This document shows, piece by piece, positions 16,013 to 24,858 of a stretch of 64,000 nt of DNA. Under the pieces are notes generated by a model. The model ran no database searches and was not told where the DNA came from. It saw nothing but the letters and a program-made list of their open reading frames with translations. Each line of letters starts with the position of its first letter. Positions within the stretch are counted from its first letter, which is position 1. The translations under genes were made by a program, and so were the position numbers. This DNA comes from Opitutaceae bacterium (GTDB lineage Bacteria; Verrucomicrobiota; Verrucomicrobiia; Opitutales; Opitutaceae), in NCBI GenBank assembly GCA_014879845.1, contig JACSRI010000113.1, positions 1-64,000 on the forward strand, written 5' to 3'.

Positions 16013-16060
16013 CCCGGCCGGCACGAATTGGCGACGAAAGGCCGGGACGTCGACGCCGGC

Positions 16061-16834
16061 TCAGGCCAGCTCCATCGCGACCGGGCAGTGGTCGGAGCCC
16101 TTCACCTCGGGCATGATCCAGGCCTTCTTCAGGCGCGGGCGCAGCGCGGCAGAGATCACCCAGTAGTCGATGCGCCACCCGATGTTGCGGGCGCGGGCGC
16201 CACCCATCTGGCTCCACCAGGAGTAGTGGCCGTTCCCTTTCTCGAACTCGCGGAAGGTGTCGACAAATCCCGCGTCGATGATCGCTGAGAAGCCCGAGCG
16301 CTCCTCGATCGTGAAGCCGTGGTTGCGCACGTTGTCCTTCGGGCGCGCGAGATCGAGCTCGGTGTGGGCGACGTTGATGTCGCCGCAGAACATGACCGGC
16401 TTTTTCTTTTCGAGCTTCTTCAGGTACGCGAGGAAGGCGCGATCCCAGGCCTGCCGGTAGTCGAGGCGCGTGAGTTCGCGCTGCGAGTTCGGCGTGTAGC
16501 AGTTGACGAGGAAATAGTCGGCGAACTCGAGGGTGAGCACGCGGCCCTCGCGATCGTGCTCGGCCACGCCGATGCCGCGCGTGACGGCGAGCGGCTCGAC
16601 GCGCGTGAGCACACCGGTGCCGGAGTAGCCGGCCTTTTCGGCGTTGTTCCAGAAGCGGTGAAAACCCGCCGGCAGCGGCAGCGCCTCGGCCTGCTCGGGT
16701 GTGGCACGCGTTTCCTGCAGGCAGAGCACGTCGGGGGCGGCGCTGGCGACGAAGTCGCCAAAACCCTTGTTCATCACGGCGCGGATGCCGTTGACGTTCC
16801 ATGAGATGAAGCGGAGCGGGCGGGCCTTGGGCAT
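16061..16834 (-). CDS. xthA: Exodeoxyribonuclease III (AP endonuclease)
   Basis: A 257-residue EEP-family nuclease acting in base-excision repair as 3'-5' exonuclease and AP endonuclease. It has FISWNVNGIRAV at the N-terminus, the metal-binding glutamate in LCLQETRA, YTPNSQREL, the catalytic FCGDINVAHTELDL, and NIGWRIDYW with GSDHCPVAMEL at the end. All are intact and the length is typical. The ATG at 16834 (MPKARPLRFIS) fits the family. It converges with the EpsI-like gene and diverges from the PLP enzyme. Confidence 0.96.
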   Translation of the reverse strand: MPKARPLRFISWNVNGIRAVMNKGFGDFVASAAPDVLCLQETRATPEQAEALPLPAGFHRFWNNAEKAGYSGTGVLTRVEPLAVTRGIGVAEHDREGRVLTLEFADYFLVNCYTPNSQRELTRLDYRQAWDRAFLAYLKKLEKKKPVMFCGDINVAHTELDLARPKDNVRNHGFTIEERSGFSAIIDAGFVDTFREFEKGNGHYSWWSQMGGARARNIGWRIDYWVISAALRPRLKKAWIMPEVKGSDHCPVAMELA

Positions 16835-16942
16835 GGTGCGCACGATGGCAGCGCCGGGTTTCGGGTTGTCAACGCCGCTCCGGCCCGGTGCAACACGTGC
16901 CCGCATCGACGCGCGGCATGCGCCCGCGATCCTCCTCATTTG

Positions 16943-18454
16943 ATGAACACCTTTCCTCCCCGGCCGCTCGGCTCCCGCATACCCGACCGCCTCCATGCGG
17001 TCTCGTGCAGCCTGCCCACGATGCGCGACATCATCGGCTACGAGGAGAAGGACGCGGCCACGATCCAGCACATGAGCTCGGGCTATCCGCGCTTTGTCAT
17101 CCACCCGATGCTGCTGACGATCGAGCGCGCGTGGGCGGCGCGTGAGGGCCTGAAGGACGCGGCGCTGTGGATGGTGAGTTCGCGCCGGATGGCCGAGCGG
17201 CTGGTCGCGCACGTCGCACCGGAGCACGCACGGATCCACGAGCACGACGGCGTCTTCGGCGTGTCGCACCGCGACGACCTCGCCCTGCGCAAGCGCGCCC
17301 GCTCCTTCCTCCAGCACACGGGCGGCTTCCTCTCCTCGCGCGCGGCCGAGGCCTACTGCGTGACGCACGGCCTGGCTGCGCCCGGGCCGGCGGAAGAGTT
17401 CTTCCCCGGCGATGCCGCGACCGAGGTGCGCGAGACGATGGCGCGCCTCATCGGCCTGGAGGACCCCGCCGCCGTGCTGCTCGCGCCGAGCGGGATGAAC
17501 GCCTTCTTCTCCGCCTTCTGCGCGGTCAACGCCCTGCAGCGCCCGCGCGGGCGCGATCTCTGGCTGCAGGTCGGCTGGCTCTATCTCGATACGGGCGCGA
17601 TCCTCGCCAAGCTGACCGGCGGCAGGCAGTTGTGCGTGTTCGATGTCCAGGACCGCGACGCCATCGCGCGCGTCTTCGTCGAGCACGGCGCGCGCCTGGC
17701 CGGCGTGGTGACGGAGATCACGACCAACCCGCTCATGCAGACCCCCGACCTGCCCTGGCTCGCCGGGCTGGCGCGCGAGCACGGGGCCTACATGCTGGTC
17801 GATCCGTCGATCACCTCGCCGTTCAACGTCGACGTGACGCCGCACGCCGACGTCGTGCTGAACAGCCTCACCAAGTACGCCGCCGCCGAGGGCGACGTGA
17901 TCGCCGGCGCGGTGGCCGTGACGCCGCGGTGCCCGGAGCGCGCGGCGCTGCATGCGGCCATCGCCGGCGAGCTCGAGCCGGTCGACCGGCGCGACGTCGC
18001 CCGACTCGCGTCGCAGATCGGGCACTACGAAGTGCTCATGCCACGGCTCAACGCCGGCGCGCATGCAGTCATCGACCATCTCCTGCGCCGCCGCCGCGGC
18101 GTGCGCCGCGTCTACTGGAGCGGCCAGGTCGGCTCACACGAGCACTACCGGCGGCTCGCCCGCGGTCCCGACCGGATCGGGCCCGTCTTGTCCTTCGAGA
18201 TCGATGGTGCGATGCCCGCGTTCTACGACGCGCTGCCGCTGGCCAAGGGACCGAGCTTTGGCATGCGCACGACGCTGATCTGCCCGTTCATCTACCTCGC
18301 GCACTACGACCTCGTCACCACCGAGTCGGGACGCCGCGCGCTGCGCGAGGCGGGCGTGCCCATCGACCTGCTCCGCCTGTCCGTCGGCGAGGAGCCGCCG
18401 GACCAGATCATCGACGCGCTCGAGCAGGGGTTTTTCGCCGCAGGCCTGGGTTGA
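16943..18454 (+). CDS. Cys/Met-metabolism PLP-dependent enzyme (cystathionine gamma-synthase-like)
   Basis: A 503-residue PLP enzyme of the cystathionine gamma-synthase family. The cofactor lysine is in NSLTKYAAAEGDVIAG; the upstream DPSITSPFNVD matches the aspartate strand of the family. It is about 100 residues longer than the classical bacterial enzyme, with an N-terminal extension and a variable middle resembling fungal-type MetB forms. It could act in transsulfuration, but the tail of the active-site motif is unusual and substrate cannot be inferred. The ATG at 16943 follows an in-frame TTG. No sulfur-metabolism genes are adjacent. Confidence 0.8.
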   Translation: MNTFPPRPLGSRIPDRLHAVSCSLPTMRDIIGYEEKDAATIQHMSSGYPRFVIHPMLLTIERAWAAREGLKDAALWMVSSRRMAERLVAHVAPEHARIHEHDGVFGVSHRDDLALRKRARSFLQHTGGFLSSRAAEAYCVTHGLAAPGPAEEFFPGDAATEVRETMARLIGLEDPAAVLLAPSGMNAFFSAFCAVNALQRPRGRDLWLQVGWLYLDTGAILAKLTGGRQLCVFDVQDRDAIARVFVEHGARLAGVVTEITTNPLMQTPDLPWLAGLAREHGAYMLVDPSITSPFNVDVTPHADVVLNSLTKYAAAEGDVIAGAVAVTPRCPERAALHAAIAGELEPVDRRDVARLASQIGHYEVLMPRLNAGAHAVIDHLLRRRRGVRRVYWSGQVGSHEHYRRLARGPDRIGPVLSFEIDGAMPAFYDALPLAKGPSFGMRTTLICPFIYLAHYDLVTTESGRRALREAGVPIDLLRLSVGEEPPDQIIDALEQGFFAAGLG

Positions 18455-18502
18455 GGCGCGCGGCTCCCGGCATGGCCGTCGTCGGTCGCGCTGAGACGAG
18501 AT

Positions 18503-19239
18503 TCACCCGGGAACGATCGTGCGGCGCAGGTCCGCGATCGCGGTGTGCTCCACGCCGGCAGCCGCATTAACGGCCCGGCTGGCCGCGAGTGCGACCGCCT
18601 GCAGCATGGCCACGCGCATGCCCGGACGCGAATCGACACGCTCCGGCGCACGCACGAGCCGAAGCGCCTCGCCGTCGCGCACGAGGAGGCCCCAGCCCGC
18701 GGGTGTCTCGTGCGGCTCGAGCACGCCGGCCGCCGCCACGAGGTAGAAGCGGTCGGCGCACGCGTAGCGGCGCAGGCGCGCGAACTTCGTGCCGCCGTAG
18801 AGCCGCGCCAGGAGCGCGGCCTCCTCGCGTCGCACCGCGCGCAAGCCGTCGTGGCGGATGGTCTCCAGATCGTAGGCATCGCATTCGGCAAACAGCGACT
18901 CGCCGCGACGCAGGTTCGGCAGATGCAGGCCGAGCATGGACTCGAGTTCGCGCCGTCGCGCCGCGACCGCGCGCAGCCGCTGCGAGGTTTCCTGTTCCGG
19001 CGCCGCATCTCGCAACAGGTCCGCGCGCGCCTGCTTGCACTCGAATACCACCGACTCGCCCGCCGCCGCACCGCTGGCGTCGACCTTCGTGGCCGCACAC
19101 GCTGCAGGTCGGCCCGAAAGCCCGAGCGCGGCAGCCGCACTTCCGTGGCCACGAGGCCGAACCCATGCGCCTGCGCCCAGATCAGCGCGAGTCGCTTGAG
19201 CTCGCGGTGCTCCGCTGTCTCGCCCCCCGTGCGCGCCAT
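18503..19239 (-). pseudogene. MmcB-like PD-(D/E)xK protein gene with a frameshift
   Basis: Two overlapping frames encode consecutive parts of one protein. The first, from ATG 19239, reads HRELKRLALIWAQAHGFG and EVRLPRSGFRAD. It then loses sense near 19101-19108, where the second frame picks up with VDAS, VVFECKQARADLLRD and continues to the stop at 18503. The combined RAD...FECKQ pattern resembles MmcB-like nuclease-fold DNA repair proteins. Adding one base around position 19105 would restore a single reading frame of about 245 codons. It may be a real mutation or a base-calling error. The downstream part is well conserved in character, which suggests recent loss or an error. Confidence 0.75.
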
Positions 19240-19267
19240 GCCGCGCACCGTGAGTGGCCGACCCGCC

Positions 19268-19338
19268 CCGGGCAAGGCCGTTTGCCCGGCCGCGGATCGA
19301 AACGATCCGCGGCAACTCTCTGATGTCCAGAGGACATC
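19268..19338. repeat. Three consecutive perfect hairpins upstream of coiled-coil gene
   Basis: Three perfect stems follow one another: 8 bp (19268-19275 with 19282-19289), 10 bp with AAA loop (19290-19299 with 19303-19312) and 7 bp with AGA loop (19322-19328 with 19332-19338). They sit between the start of the broken MmcB-like gene and the start of the membrane coiled-coil gene. They could be termination or RNA-processing structures or a repeat cluster. No T-tract follows. Confidence 0.6.
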
Positions 19339-19475
19339 TGCGGCTCACGGAGCGGTCGGCGCACCGATCAGCCTGTGCGTCGGCTCGAGCGACGGGGAAC
19401 CGCGCCGCCCCTGCGCCTGTCGATTCCTTTCTCGCACCCACCCAACCCACCTGTCACAACCCAGTCTGTTTTAAC

Positions 19476-20363
19476 ATGAATAATACGCTGAAGTCCGCCA
19501 TCCCTGTGGCCCTGATCAGTGCCGTGCTCGTCGCTCTCGTCTTCGCCGGATACTCGTTCTGGCTCCAGGAAAAGCTCAATGAGTCGGCCGCCAAACAGCG
19601 CACCGAGATGGAGGCCATGCAGGCCGCCTACAACGAGCAGCTGCAGAAGTCGTATGAGAAGGTCGTGGCGCGTGTCGACGCGACCCAGAAGACCCTCGAT
19701 GCCGCCATCCAGGCCCGCAACACCGACCTCTTCCTCACCGAGGAGGAGAACCGCAAGGTCGAGACCGAGAAGGTCAACGCCCTGGCCGACGCCGTCATGG
19801 TCCGCCTCAACACCGTCATCCCGACGCCCGAGGATCAGGAACGTGGATACAACACCGTCACCCAGAAGGTCCACGACCGCCTCAACCCGATCCTCACCGA
19901 GATCGCCCGCACCGGCAACCTCACCCGCTCCGACGTGGAGTTCTACTCCTCCCAGATCACCGGCCTGATCGACGGCGTGCTCAAGGAGCAGATGGCCGAG
20001 AAGCAGCAGCTCAACAACAACCTGCTCGCGACCCAGGCCGTCGCGCAGGATGCGATGCGCATCTCGCAGGAGATGGCCGCCCTCTACGTCGCCTCGCTCA
20101 AGGACCAGGGCGTGGTCTCCCGCATCCTCTCGCTGCCCGTGCGCGTGGTGCAGGACGTCTCGACCGGCAGCATCATCGGCAGCTCCGACCGCAAGAAGGC
20201 CGAGGAGCGCATCTTCACCGAGCTCGACCAGCTCGAGCAGCGCCTCACCGCCGTCGGCGTCGCCATGCCTGGCAACCAGGCGCCGACGGAACAGAAGTTC
20301 GAGGTCACCGAGACCCCGGCTCCGGTCCGCGCCAAGCCGACCGCGCCCACCGCCTCGAACTGA
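19476..20363 (+). CDS. Membrane-anchored coiled-coil protein of unknown function
   Basis: A 295-residue protein with one N-terminal membrane helix (about residues 9-31, AIPVALISAVLVALVFAGY). A long charged helical region follows (about 35-240), with repeated KVETEKVNALADAV and MAEKQQLNNNLLATQAVA stretches typical of coiled coil. The tail is Pro/Ala/Thr-rich (about 270-295). It is likely anchored in the inner membrane with a periplasmic or cytoplasmic rod. I recognise no family. The ATG at 19476 follows an AT-rich TTTTAAC. It is followed by a strong intrinsic terminator, so it is the end of its transcript. Confidence 0.8.
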   Translation: MNNTLKSAIPVALISAVLVALVFAGYSFWLQEKLNESAAKQRTEMEAMQAAYNEQLQKSYEKVVARVDATQKTLDAAIQARNTDLFLTEEENRKVETEKVNALADAVMVRLNTVIPTPEDQERGYNTVTQKVHDRLNPILTEIARTGNLTRSDVEFYSSQITGLIDGVLKEQMAEKQQLNNNLLATQAVAQDAMRISQEMAALYVASLKDQGVVSRILSLPVRVVQDVSTGSIIGSSDRKKAEERIFTELDQLEQRLTAVGVAMPGNQAPTEQKFEVTETPAPVRAKPTAPTASN

Positions 20364-20393
20364 GGACCGGGCGCTCCCCGCGCTCGCGATCGA

Positions 20394-20423
20394 GGCCCGG
20401 CTTGCCGCCGGGCCTTTTCTTTT
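20394..20423 (+). terminator. Intrinsic terminator of the coiled-coil gene
   Basis: An 8-bp perfect GC stem (20394-20401 with 20407-20414) with a 5-nt loop is followed by TTTTCTTTT. It lies 31 bp after the stop codon. Confidence 0.9.
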
Positions 20424-20438
20424 GCCCGTCGTCCAGGG

Positions 20439-21446
20439 TCACGAACCCGCCGCGACGCGAAGGCGCGCCAACACCGCACCTTCGGTCGACACGCCGGAAA
20501 CCTGCAGTGCGAGCAGCACGGCCCCGGCCACGCCGGGCAGGTGTGGCTCGGCGAGCGCGACTCCGGGCAGCACGGCCGCCAACCGCGCCGCGCACGCCTT
20601 TCGGTAGACCAGCCCCTTCTCCAGCACGGATCCCGTGCCGGCCAGCACCGCGGTCGACTCGCCGGCTAGATCGAGCGCGCGCCACACCGCCACCACCATG
20701 GCGGCGAGTTCTTCCGCACCGCGCGCCACGATGTCCTCAGCCACGCGGTCACCCGCCTCAGCGGCGGCGAGCACGTCGGGCGCGAGCGCCGCGACGACCT
20801 CGCGCGACAGCGCGCCACCAGCCAGGGCCTGGATGATCGCGCGCGGGTCCTTCGTCCCGACGCGGTCCGCGACGACGCGGGTGAGTGTTGACTCCAGGCC
20901 ACGTCCATCCGCGGCGCGCACGACGGCGCGGAGCGCCTGCAGTCCGAGCCAGTGGCCGCTGCCGCCATCATCGAGCTGCGCGCCCCAGCCGCCAGCCTTC
21001 CAGGTGCGTCCATCCGGCACCGCGCCAAAGCAGGCCGAGCCCGTCCCCGCCACCAGCACGGCTCCCGGGCGCCCGCCGACCGCCCCGGCCAGCGCGACGC
21101 GCAAGTCGTGGTCGACGCGGCAGTTGGCGGGATCGAGTCCGAAGTCGGCGGCGAGCGCCGCGGCCAGCGCCCGCTGGTCCTCGAACGCCCCCGCCCCGGC
21201 GATCCCGGCGAACACGGAGCGAAACCCGCACGGCCGCTCACCCGGCGCACCCATGGCACGCCACGCCGCCGTCACCGCCTCGACGATGACACGACGCGAC
21301 GCATCCACGCCGAGCGCATGCACGTTGGAGGGACCGGCCATCCCGCGGCCGACGACGGTCCCATCCTCATGGGCGATCCAGGCCCGCGTATGCGAGCCGC
21401 CACCATCGATGCCGAGAACGACCTGCTGTGTATGCACACCGACCAT
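20439..21446 (-). CDS. BadF/BadG-type ATPase, N-acetylglucosamine kinase-like
   Basis: A 335-residue ASKHA-fold kinase. The phosphate-1 motif is VVLGIDGGGSHTRAW at the N-terminus. Further motifs are VLVAGTGSACFGA and GGWGAQLDDGGSGHWLG near the middle, and VLAGTGSVLEKG as the adenosine motif. This pattern is typical of eukaryotic-type N-acetylglucosamine kinases in bacteria, which phosphorylate amino sugars in the cytoplasm. Substrate is inferred from family only. It is the last gene of a three-gene run with the small membrane protein and ATP-grasp protein, 54 bp downstream of the former. Confidence 0.85.
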   Translation of the reverse strand: MVGVHTQQVVLGIDGGGSHTRAWIAHEDGTVVGRGMAGPSNVHALGVDASRRVIVEAVTAAWRAMGAPGERPCGFRSVFAGIAGAGAFEDQRALAAALAADFGLDPANCRVDHDLRVALAGAVGGRPGAVLVAGTGSACFGAVPDGRTWKAGGWGAQLDDGGSGHWLGLQALRAVVRAADGRGLESTLTRVVADRVGTKDPRAIIQALAGGALSREVVAALAPDVLAAAEAGDRVAEDIVARGAEELAAMVVAVWRALDLAGESTAVLAGTGSVLEKGLVYRKACAARLAAVLPGVALAEPHLPGVAGAVLLALQVSGVSTEGAVLARLRVAAGS

Positions 21447-21500
21447 CGTGTGCAGGCCCGGCTCCGCGGCAACGCCAAGAGGCGCCGTCGTGGCGCCACC

Positions 21501-21875
21501 TCAGGACCGGCGCACCTCGACGTCGACCGAGCGCACAAGGGTCCGACCCCCGGTGCCCCGGGCGAACGCGCGCAGGCGCAGGCGGTAACCCGCCGACGTG
21601 GCCGCACGGATCGTGCGCACGAGATGCACGCGCCCGGGCCGCAGGCCCCAGCCCAGCGCCAGGCCGCCGAGCCGGACGTGCTCCGCCGTGCGAAAGCGCA
21701 AGGGATCGGCGCGGCGCGCCTCGCGCATTGCCGCCGAATCCTCCGCGAGGATACGGTCGAGCGCGGCGATGATGCGCCGATCGTCGGCCGGCCGGCGCAA
21801 CCGCAGCCAGACCAGGACCGAGGCCAGCACCGCGATCGGTGCCGACAGGAATGGGAGCAGGACGGCCAGGCTCAC
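21501..21875 (-). CDS. Small membrane protein of unknown function
   Basis: A 124-residue protein with one N-terminal membrane helix (SLAVLLPFLSAPIAVLASVL). A basic cytoplasmic-looking domain follows, with RRIIAALDRILAEDSAAMRE and a beta-rich C-terminus ending SVDVEVRRS. I place the start at the GTG at 21875 because GTGA overlaps the stop of the ATP-grasp gene, a typical coupling arrangement. I recognise no family. Its tight linkage to the ATP-grasp protein suggests a partner role. Confidence 0.65.
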   Translation of the reverse strand: MSLAVLLPFLSAPIAVLASVLVWLRLRRPADDRRIIAALDRILAEDSAAMREARRADPLRFRTAEHVRLGGLALGWGLRPGRVHLVRTIRAATSAGYRLRLRAFARGTGGRTLVRSVDVEVRRS

Positions 21876-23368
21876 GAGGAGATCGCGTGCGCCGGCTCCT
21901 CGACGCCAGGCCGTCCCGGATCCGAGCCGCCGGACGCGCGGTGACCGCGTGCGGCCTCGACGCTCGCGAGCCGGTGCAGGCAGAGACGCGGGAAAGCGGA
22001 GTCGATGGCGAGGGCATGATGAAACACGCCCCAGTTCGTGGCCGCCTCGATCAGCACCGCGCCGCCGGCGGACAGGCCGATCTCCCAGCCGACAAAAGGC
22101 AGATCGCGGAAGTTGCGATGCGCGCGCAGCGCCAGTTCGAGCGCGGCGTGCCAGTGCGGCAGCACCACGCCGGCCATGACCGCACCCGTGCCCGGGTGGC
22201 TGTTGAACTCCCCGTCCGAGACAAATTCGCCCCACGCGGTGAGCAACTCGCCCGTCACGACATTGACGCCCGCATGCAACTCACCAGCCGGCGAAGGCTC
22301 GCCCCCGGCGTCGCAGGCCGGCAGGTGCAGTGAGGCGAAGAGAGCGACCGGCTCGCCGGACTCGCCCACGCCGGTCGCGATGCGCACGCTGCACAGACCG
22401 CCGGCGGAAAAGCGCTCCACGTCGGGATGATTGCGCAGGCATTCCTGCAGCAGCCAGGGACGCCCGGCCGCGAGCATGCGGCAGCGCTCGATCAGCGCGG
22501 CCGCGCCGAGCGACTCGGCGCGATGCTGCCAGCGCTGCACCTGCGGATTCCACCGCCAGATCTGCGCCTCCGCGCGCGTCCCCCACACCTCGGGCCGGAA
22601 ATAGAGATCCTTGCGCGGCAGCGCCTCGGCGTCGCGCCCGCAAAAAAGTTCGCACGCCCCGCCGGAAAACGCCGCGAAGGTCCGCGGCACGGCCAGGCCG
22701 AGGGTCCGACATTCGGAGAGGAAGCGGAAGTGATTGTCGACGCGGACGGACTGGCCGCCGCTGTCGCACGCCGCGAGCAGCGCCTCGATCTCGCGCTCGT
22801 TGAGGTAGCGGCTCTTGTCCCTGCGGGCGCTGTCGCGATAGACGCGATGGTGGTAGTACTCGGTCGGGAAGATTCCGTGCCTCCAGGCCGCGTCGAGCAG
22901 GTCGCGCCATTGTTCCCAGAGCGTCTGGCCGCGCTGCTTGCGCACGCACGGGCCGTTGCGCCAGAGGACGGGCAGCGAGGCGGCGGTGGCGAGCGGCAGC
23001 CAGGTCGCGGCCTTGAAGGCGAGCCACAGTCGCCCGCCCGCGCCGCGGGCCTCGCGGCGCGTGAGCGACGCGGCGATGCGATGCAGTTCGTGCACGATCC
23101 CGGTGCCCTTGCGGGAGGGAGACCATGGATACACCACCGGCGCGTTGAGGCGATTGAACCGACGCCAGATCGCGCGGACCGCGCGGCGGAGCCACAGGGC
23201 GCGGGCGCCACGCTCGTGGTTTTCCATCCATTTGCGGGCCGATTCAGCCTCGACCTCCTGGCGCACGCGTTCGCGCAGCCGCTCGGGTGTGCGCGCCGCG
23301 AGGATGCGCGCGGTCCCGGGGGCGGTCCGCCGGCCCGGCTCCTGGATGCGGTTGTGCGTAGCCACCAT
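21872..23368 (-). CDS. Sugar-transfer-associated ATP-grasp protein
   Basis: A 498-residue protein whose C-terminal half matches the sugar-transfer-associated ATP-grasp family. Visible elements are YLNEREIEALLAACDSGG, DLYFRPEVWGTRAEAQIW, LLQECLRNHPDVERFS, SVRIATGVGESGEPVALFAS, GVNVVTGELLTAWGEF and the terminal LPFVGWEIGLSAGGAVLIE. The last probably supplies the metal-binding E and N/E of the ATP-grasp site. The basic N-terminal part has one possible hydrophobic segment (about 120-135). The family is linked to polysaccharide or glycan modification by carboxylate-amine or similar ligation. The ATG at 23368 is favoured by composition. Confidence 0.82.
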   Translation of the reverse strand: MVATHNRIQEPGRRTAPGTARILAARTPERLRERVRQEVEAESARKWMENHERGARALWLRRAVRAIWRRFNRLNAPVVYPWSPSRKGTGIVHELHRIAASLTRREARGAGGRLWLAFKAATWLPLATAASLPVLWRNGPCVRKQRGQTLWEQWRDLLDAAWRHGIFPTEYYHHRVYRDSARRDKSRYLNEREIEALLAACDSGGQSVRVDNHFRFLSECRTLGLAVPRTFAAFSGGACELFCGRDAEALPRKDLYFRPEVWGTRAEAQIWRWNPQVQRWQHRAESLGAAALIERCRMLAAGRPWLLQECLRNHPDVERFSAGGLCSVRIATGVGESGEPVALFASLHLPACDAGGEPSPAGELHAGVNVVTGELLTAWGEFVSDGEFNSHPGTGAVMAGVVLPHWHAALELALRAHRNFRDLPFVGWEIGLSAGGAVLIEAATNWGVFHHALAIDSAFPRLCLHRLASVEAARGHRASGGSDPGRPGVEEPAHAISS

Positions 23369-23572
23369 GTGGTTGTGAAGAAAACTTCGGCGGCGGAGGA
23401 CACCGCCTTGAGCCCCCGAGCACACTTTGACACGCGGGGCTTCAAAAAATCCGGCGCGACCCGGGGTGTTTTCCCCAGATTCGGACGTCCCGACGCCAGT
23501 CGCCGGCCCTTCGGCGCGACGACGCGTCCCTGAGCGTCCCCGCACCGGGCGGAAGCGAAGGGTCTCAGCCGG

Positions 23573-24043
23573 TCACACCACCGGCCGGCGGCGATAGAAG
23601 AGCAGGCCCGGGATGGCCAGGCCGACGGCGAGCGCACCGATGATGAAGAGCGCGCGCAGGCCGGAATTGATCGCCGTCTGCAGCAGCGCGTCGGTCAAGC
23701 CCTCGCGGTTGATCTCCACGATCGCGAGCAGGGCCGAGAAGAACGGGACGCCCGGCACCATGGGAATCATGGCGGCGACGGTGAAAACCTTGGGATGCGC
23801 GCGCAGGCGCCGGGCCAGCTGTACGCCGATCAGGCTGACCACCGCGGCGGCGAGCAGTGTCGCCCACTCGATCGGCATGCGCACGGGCTCGCTCACGAGC
23901 AGGAACCGCAGACCATGCCCGACCGCGCCGCCCATGGCGCAGTAGCCGAGCATCCGTGACGGAACATTGAATACAAGGGCGAAGCCCACCGCGGGCACCG
24001 AGGCCAGCGCCATGTCCTGGGCAAGTGCGAGAAGCAGATTCAT
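23573..24043 (-). CDS. ThrE-type exporter, C-terminal half (ThrE_2 domain)
   Basis: A 156-residue integral membrane protein with about five helices matching the second half of the threonine/serine exporter ThrE. Its signature is AAMIPMVPGVPFFSALLAI. In many bacteria this half is a separate small subunit acting with the larger one. The ATG overlaps the stop of the ThrE_1 gene by four bases, indicating coupled synthesis. Together they may export threonine, serine or another small metabolite. Confidence 0.87.
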   Translation of the reverse strand: MNLLLALAQDMALASVPAVGFALVFNVPSRMLGYCAMGGAVGHGLRFLLVSEPVRMPIEWATLLAAAVVSLIGVQLARRLRAHPKVFTVAAMIPMVPGVPFFSALLAIVEINREGLTDALLQTAINSGLRALFIIGALAVGLAIPGLLFYRRRPVV

Positions 24044-24837
24044 GACCACCCCCAGGTGTTCCAGACCGCCATGCCGAGCAGGATGCCGCCGCACGTCGCC
24101 GTCGCGAGCATGAGCGCGAAAACCAGCCGCGAGATGCCGGTGTTGATGTAGCCCTTCACCATGTCGGAGACGCCGTTGATGAGCGGAAAACCCGGCACGA
24201 GCAGCAGCACGCTCGAGGCCATGGCGATCTTCGCGGTGGCGCCGAGTTCGAGGAGCACGGCGGCGGCGGCCACCGAGGTGGCGACGAAGGCCGCAGCGAA
24301 GAAGGTCACGAGCGGATTGAAGTGCAGCGGCGCGAAAAGCTGCCGCACGACCATCGCGAGCATGCTCGCGACAAACACCACCGCGCAGGTGCGCAGGTCG
24401 CCCTTCTGCAGCGCCGCGAAGCACGCGCACGACAGCCCGATGCCCAGCGCGACCAGCCAGCGCGGATGGCGGAAGTGGCGGATGGCACCGAGCCGCTCGG
24501 CCACGCCCGCTCGATCGAGGCGGCCGTCCTCGAGATCGAGCATGGTGCGCTGCACCTCGGTCACGACGTGCATGTTGATGCCGCGGTCCTCGTTGCGGCG
24601 CACCGTCGTGACGCATTGGCCGCCGCTGAGCGTGGTGACGGTGACGGCGTTGGCCATGATCGCGACCTCGACGCTCTCGACGCCGAGGGCCACGCCGAGC
24701 CGGCGCGCGACCGATTCGACCAACGCACTCTCCGCGCCGTGCTGCAGGAGCGTCAGCGCGGCCTGCACGCACAGGCGCGTGACCTCGCGCTGGCCGGGTT
24801 CATCCAAGGTTACTTGTTTCACGACGGCAGAGAGCAT
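24040..24837 (-). CDS. ThrE-type exporter, N-terminal half (DUF1212/ThrE_1 domain)
   Basis: A 265-residue protein matching the first half of ThrE. A soluble N-terminal part contains LTLLQHGAESALVESVARRLG and MANAVTVTTLSGG, the conserved feature of the family. About five membrane helices follow, ending with the SSVLLLVPGFPLINGVSDMVKG signature. It functions with the overlapping ThrE_2 gene product as a cytoplasmic-membrane exporter. It follows cobQ by 21 bp and may be the distal end of the cobalamin operon, although export of threonine has no obvious link to cobamide uptake except that threonine is the precursor of the aminopropanol linker. Confidence 0.88.
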   Translation of the reverse strand: MLSAVVKQVTLDEPGQREVTRLCVQAALTLLQHGAESALVESVARRLGVALGVESVEVAIMANAVTVTTLSGGQCVTTVRRNEDRGINMHVVTEVQRTMLDLEDGRLDRAGVAERLGAIRHFRHPRWLVALGIGLSCACFAALQKGDLRTCAVVFVASMLAMVVRQLFAPLHFNPLVTFFAAAFVATSVAAAAVLLELGATAKIAMASSVLLLVPGFPLINGVSDMVKGYINTGISRLVFALMLATATCGGILLGMAVWNTWGWS

Positions 24838-24858
24838 GGGACGGCGGCCCGGTGCGCG

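Noticed and set aside
16835..18079. Minus-strand ORF extension opposite the PLP enzyme
   Set aside because: Exonuclease III starts at 16834 with its family N-terminus; the extension is antisense of an intact gene.
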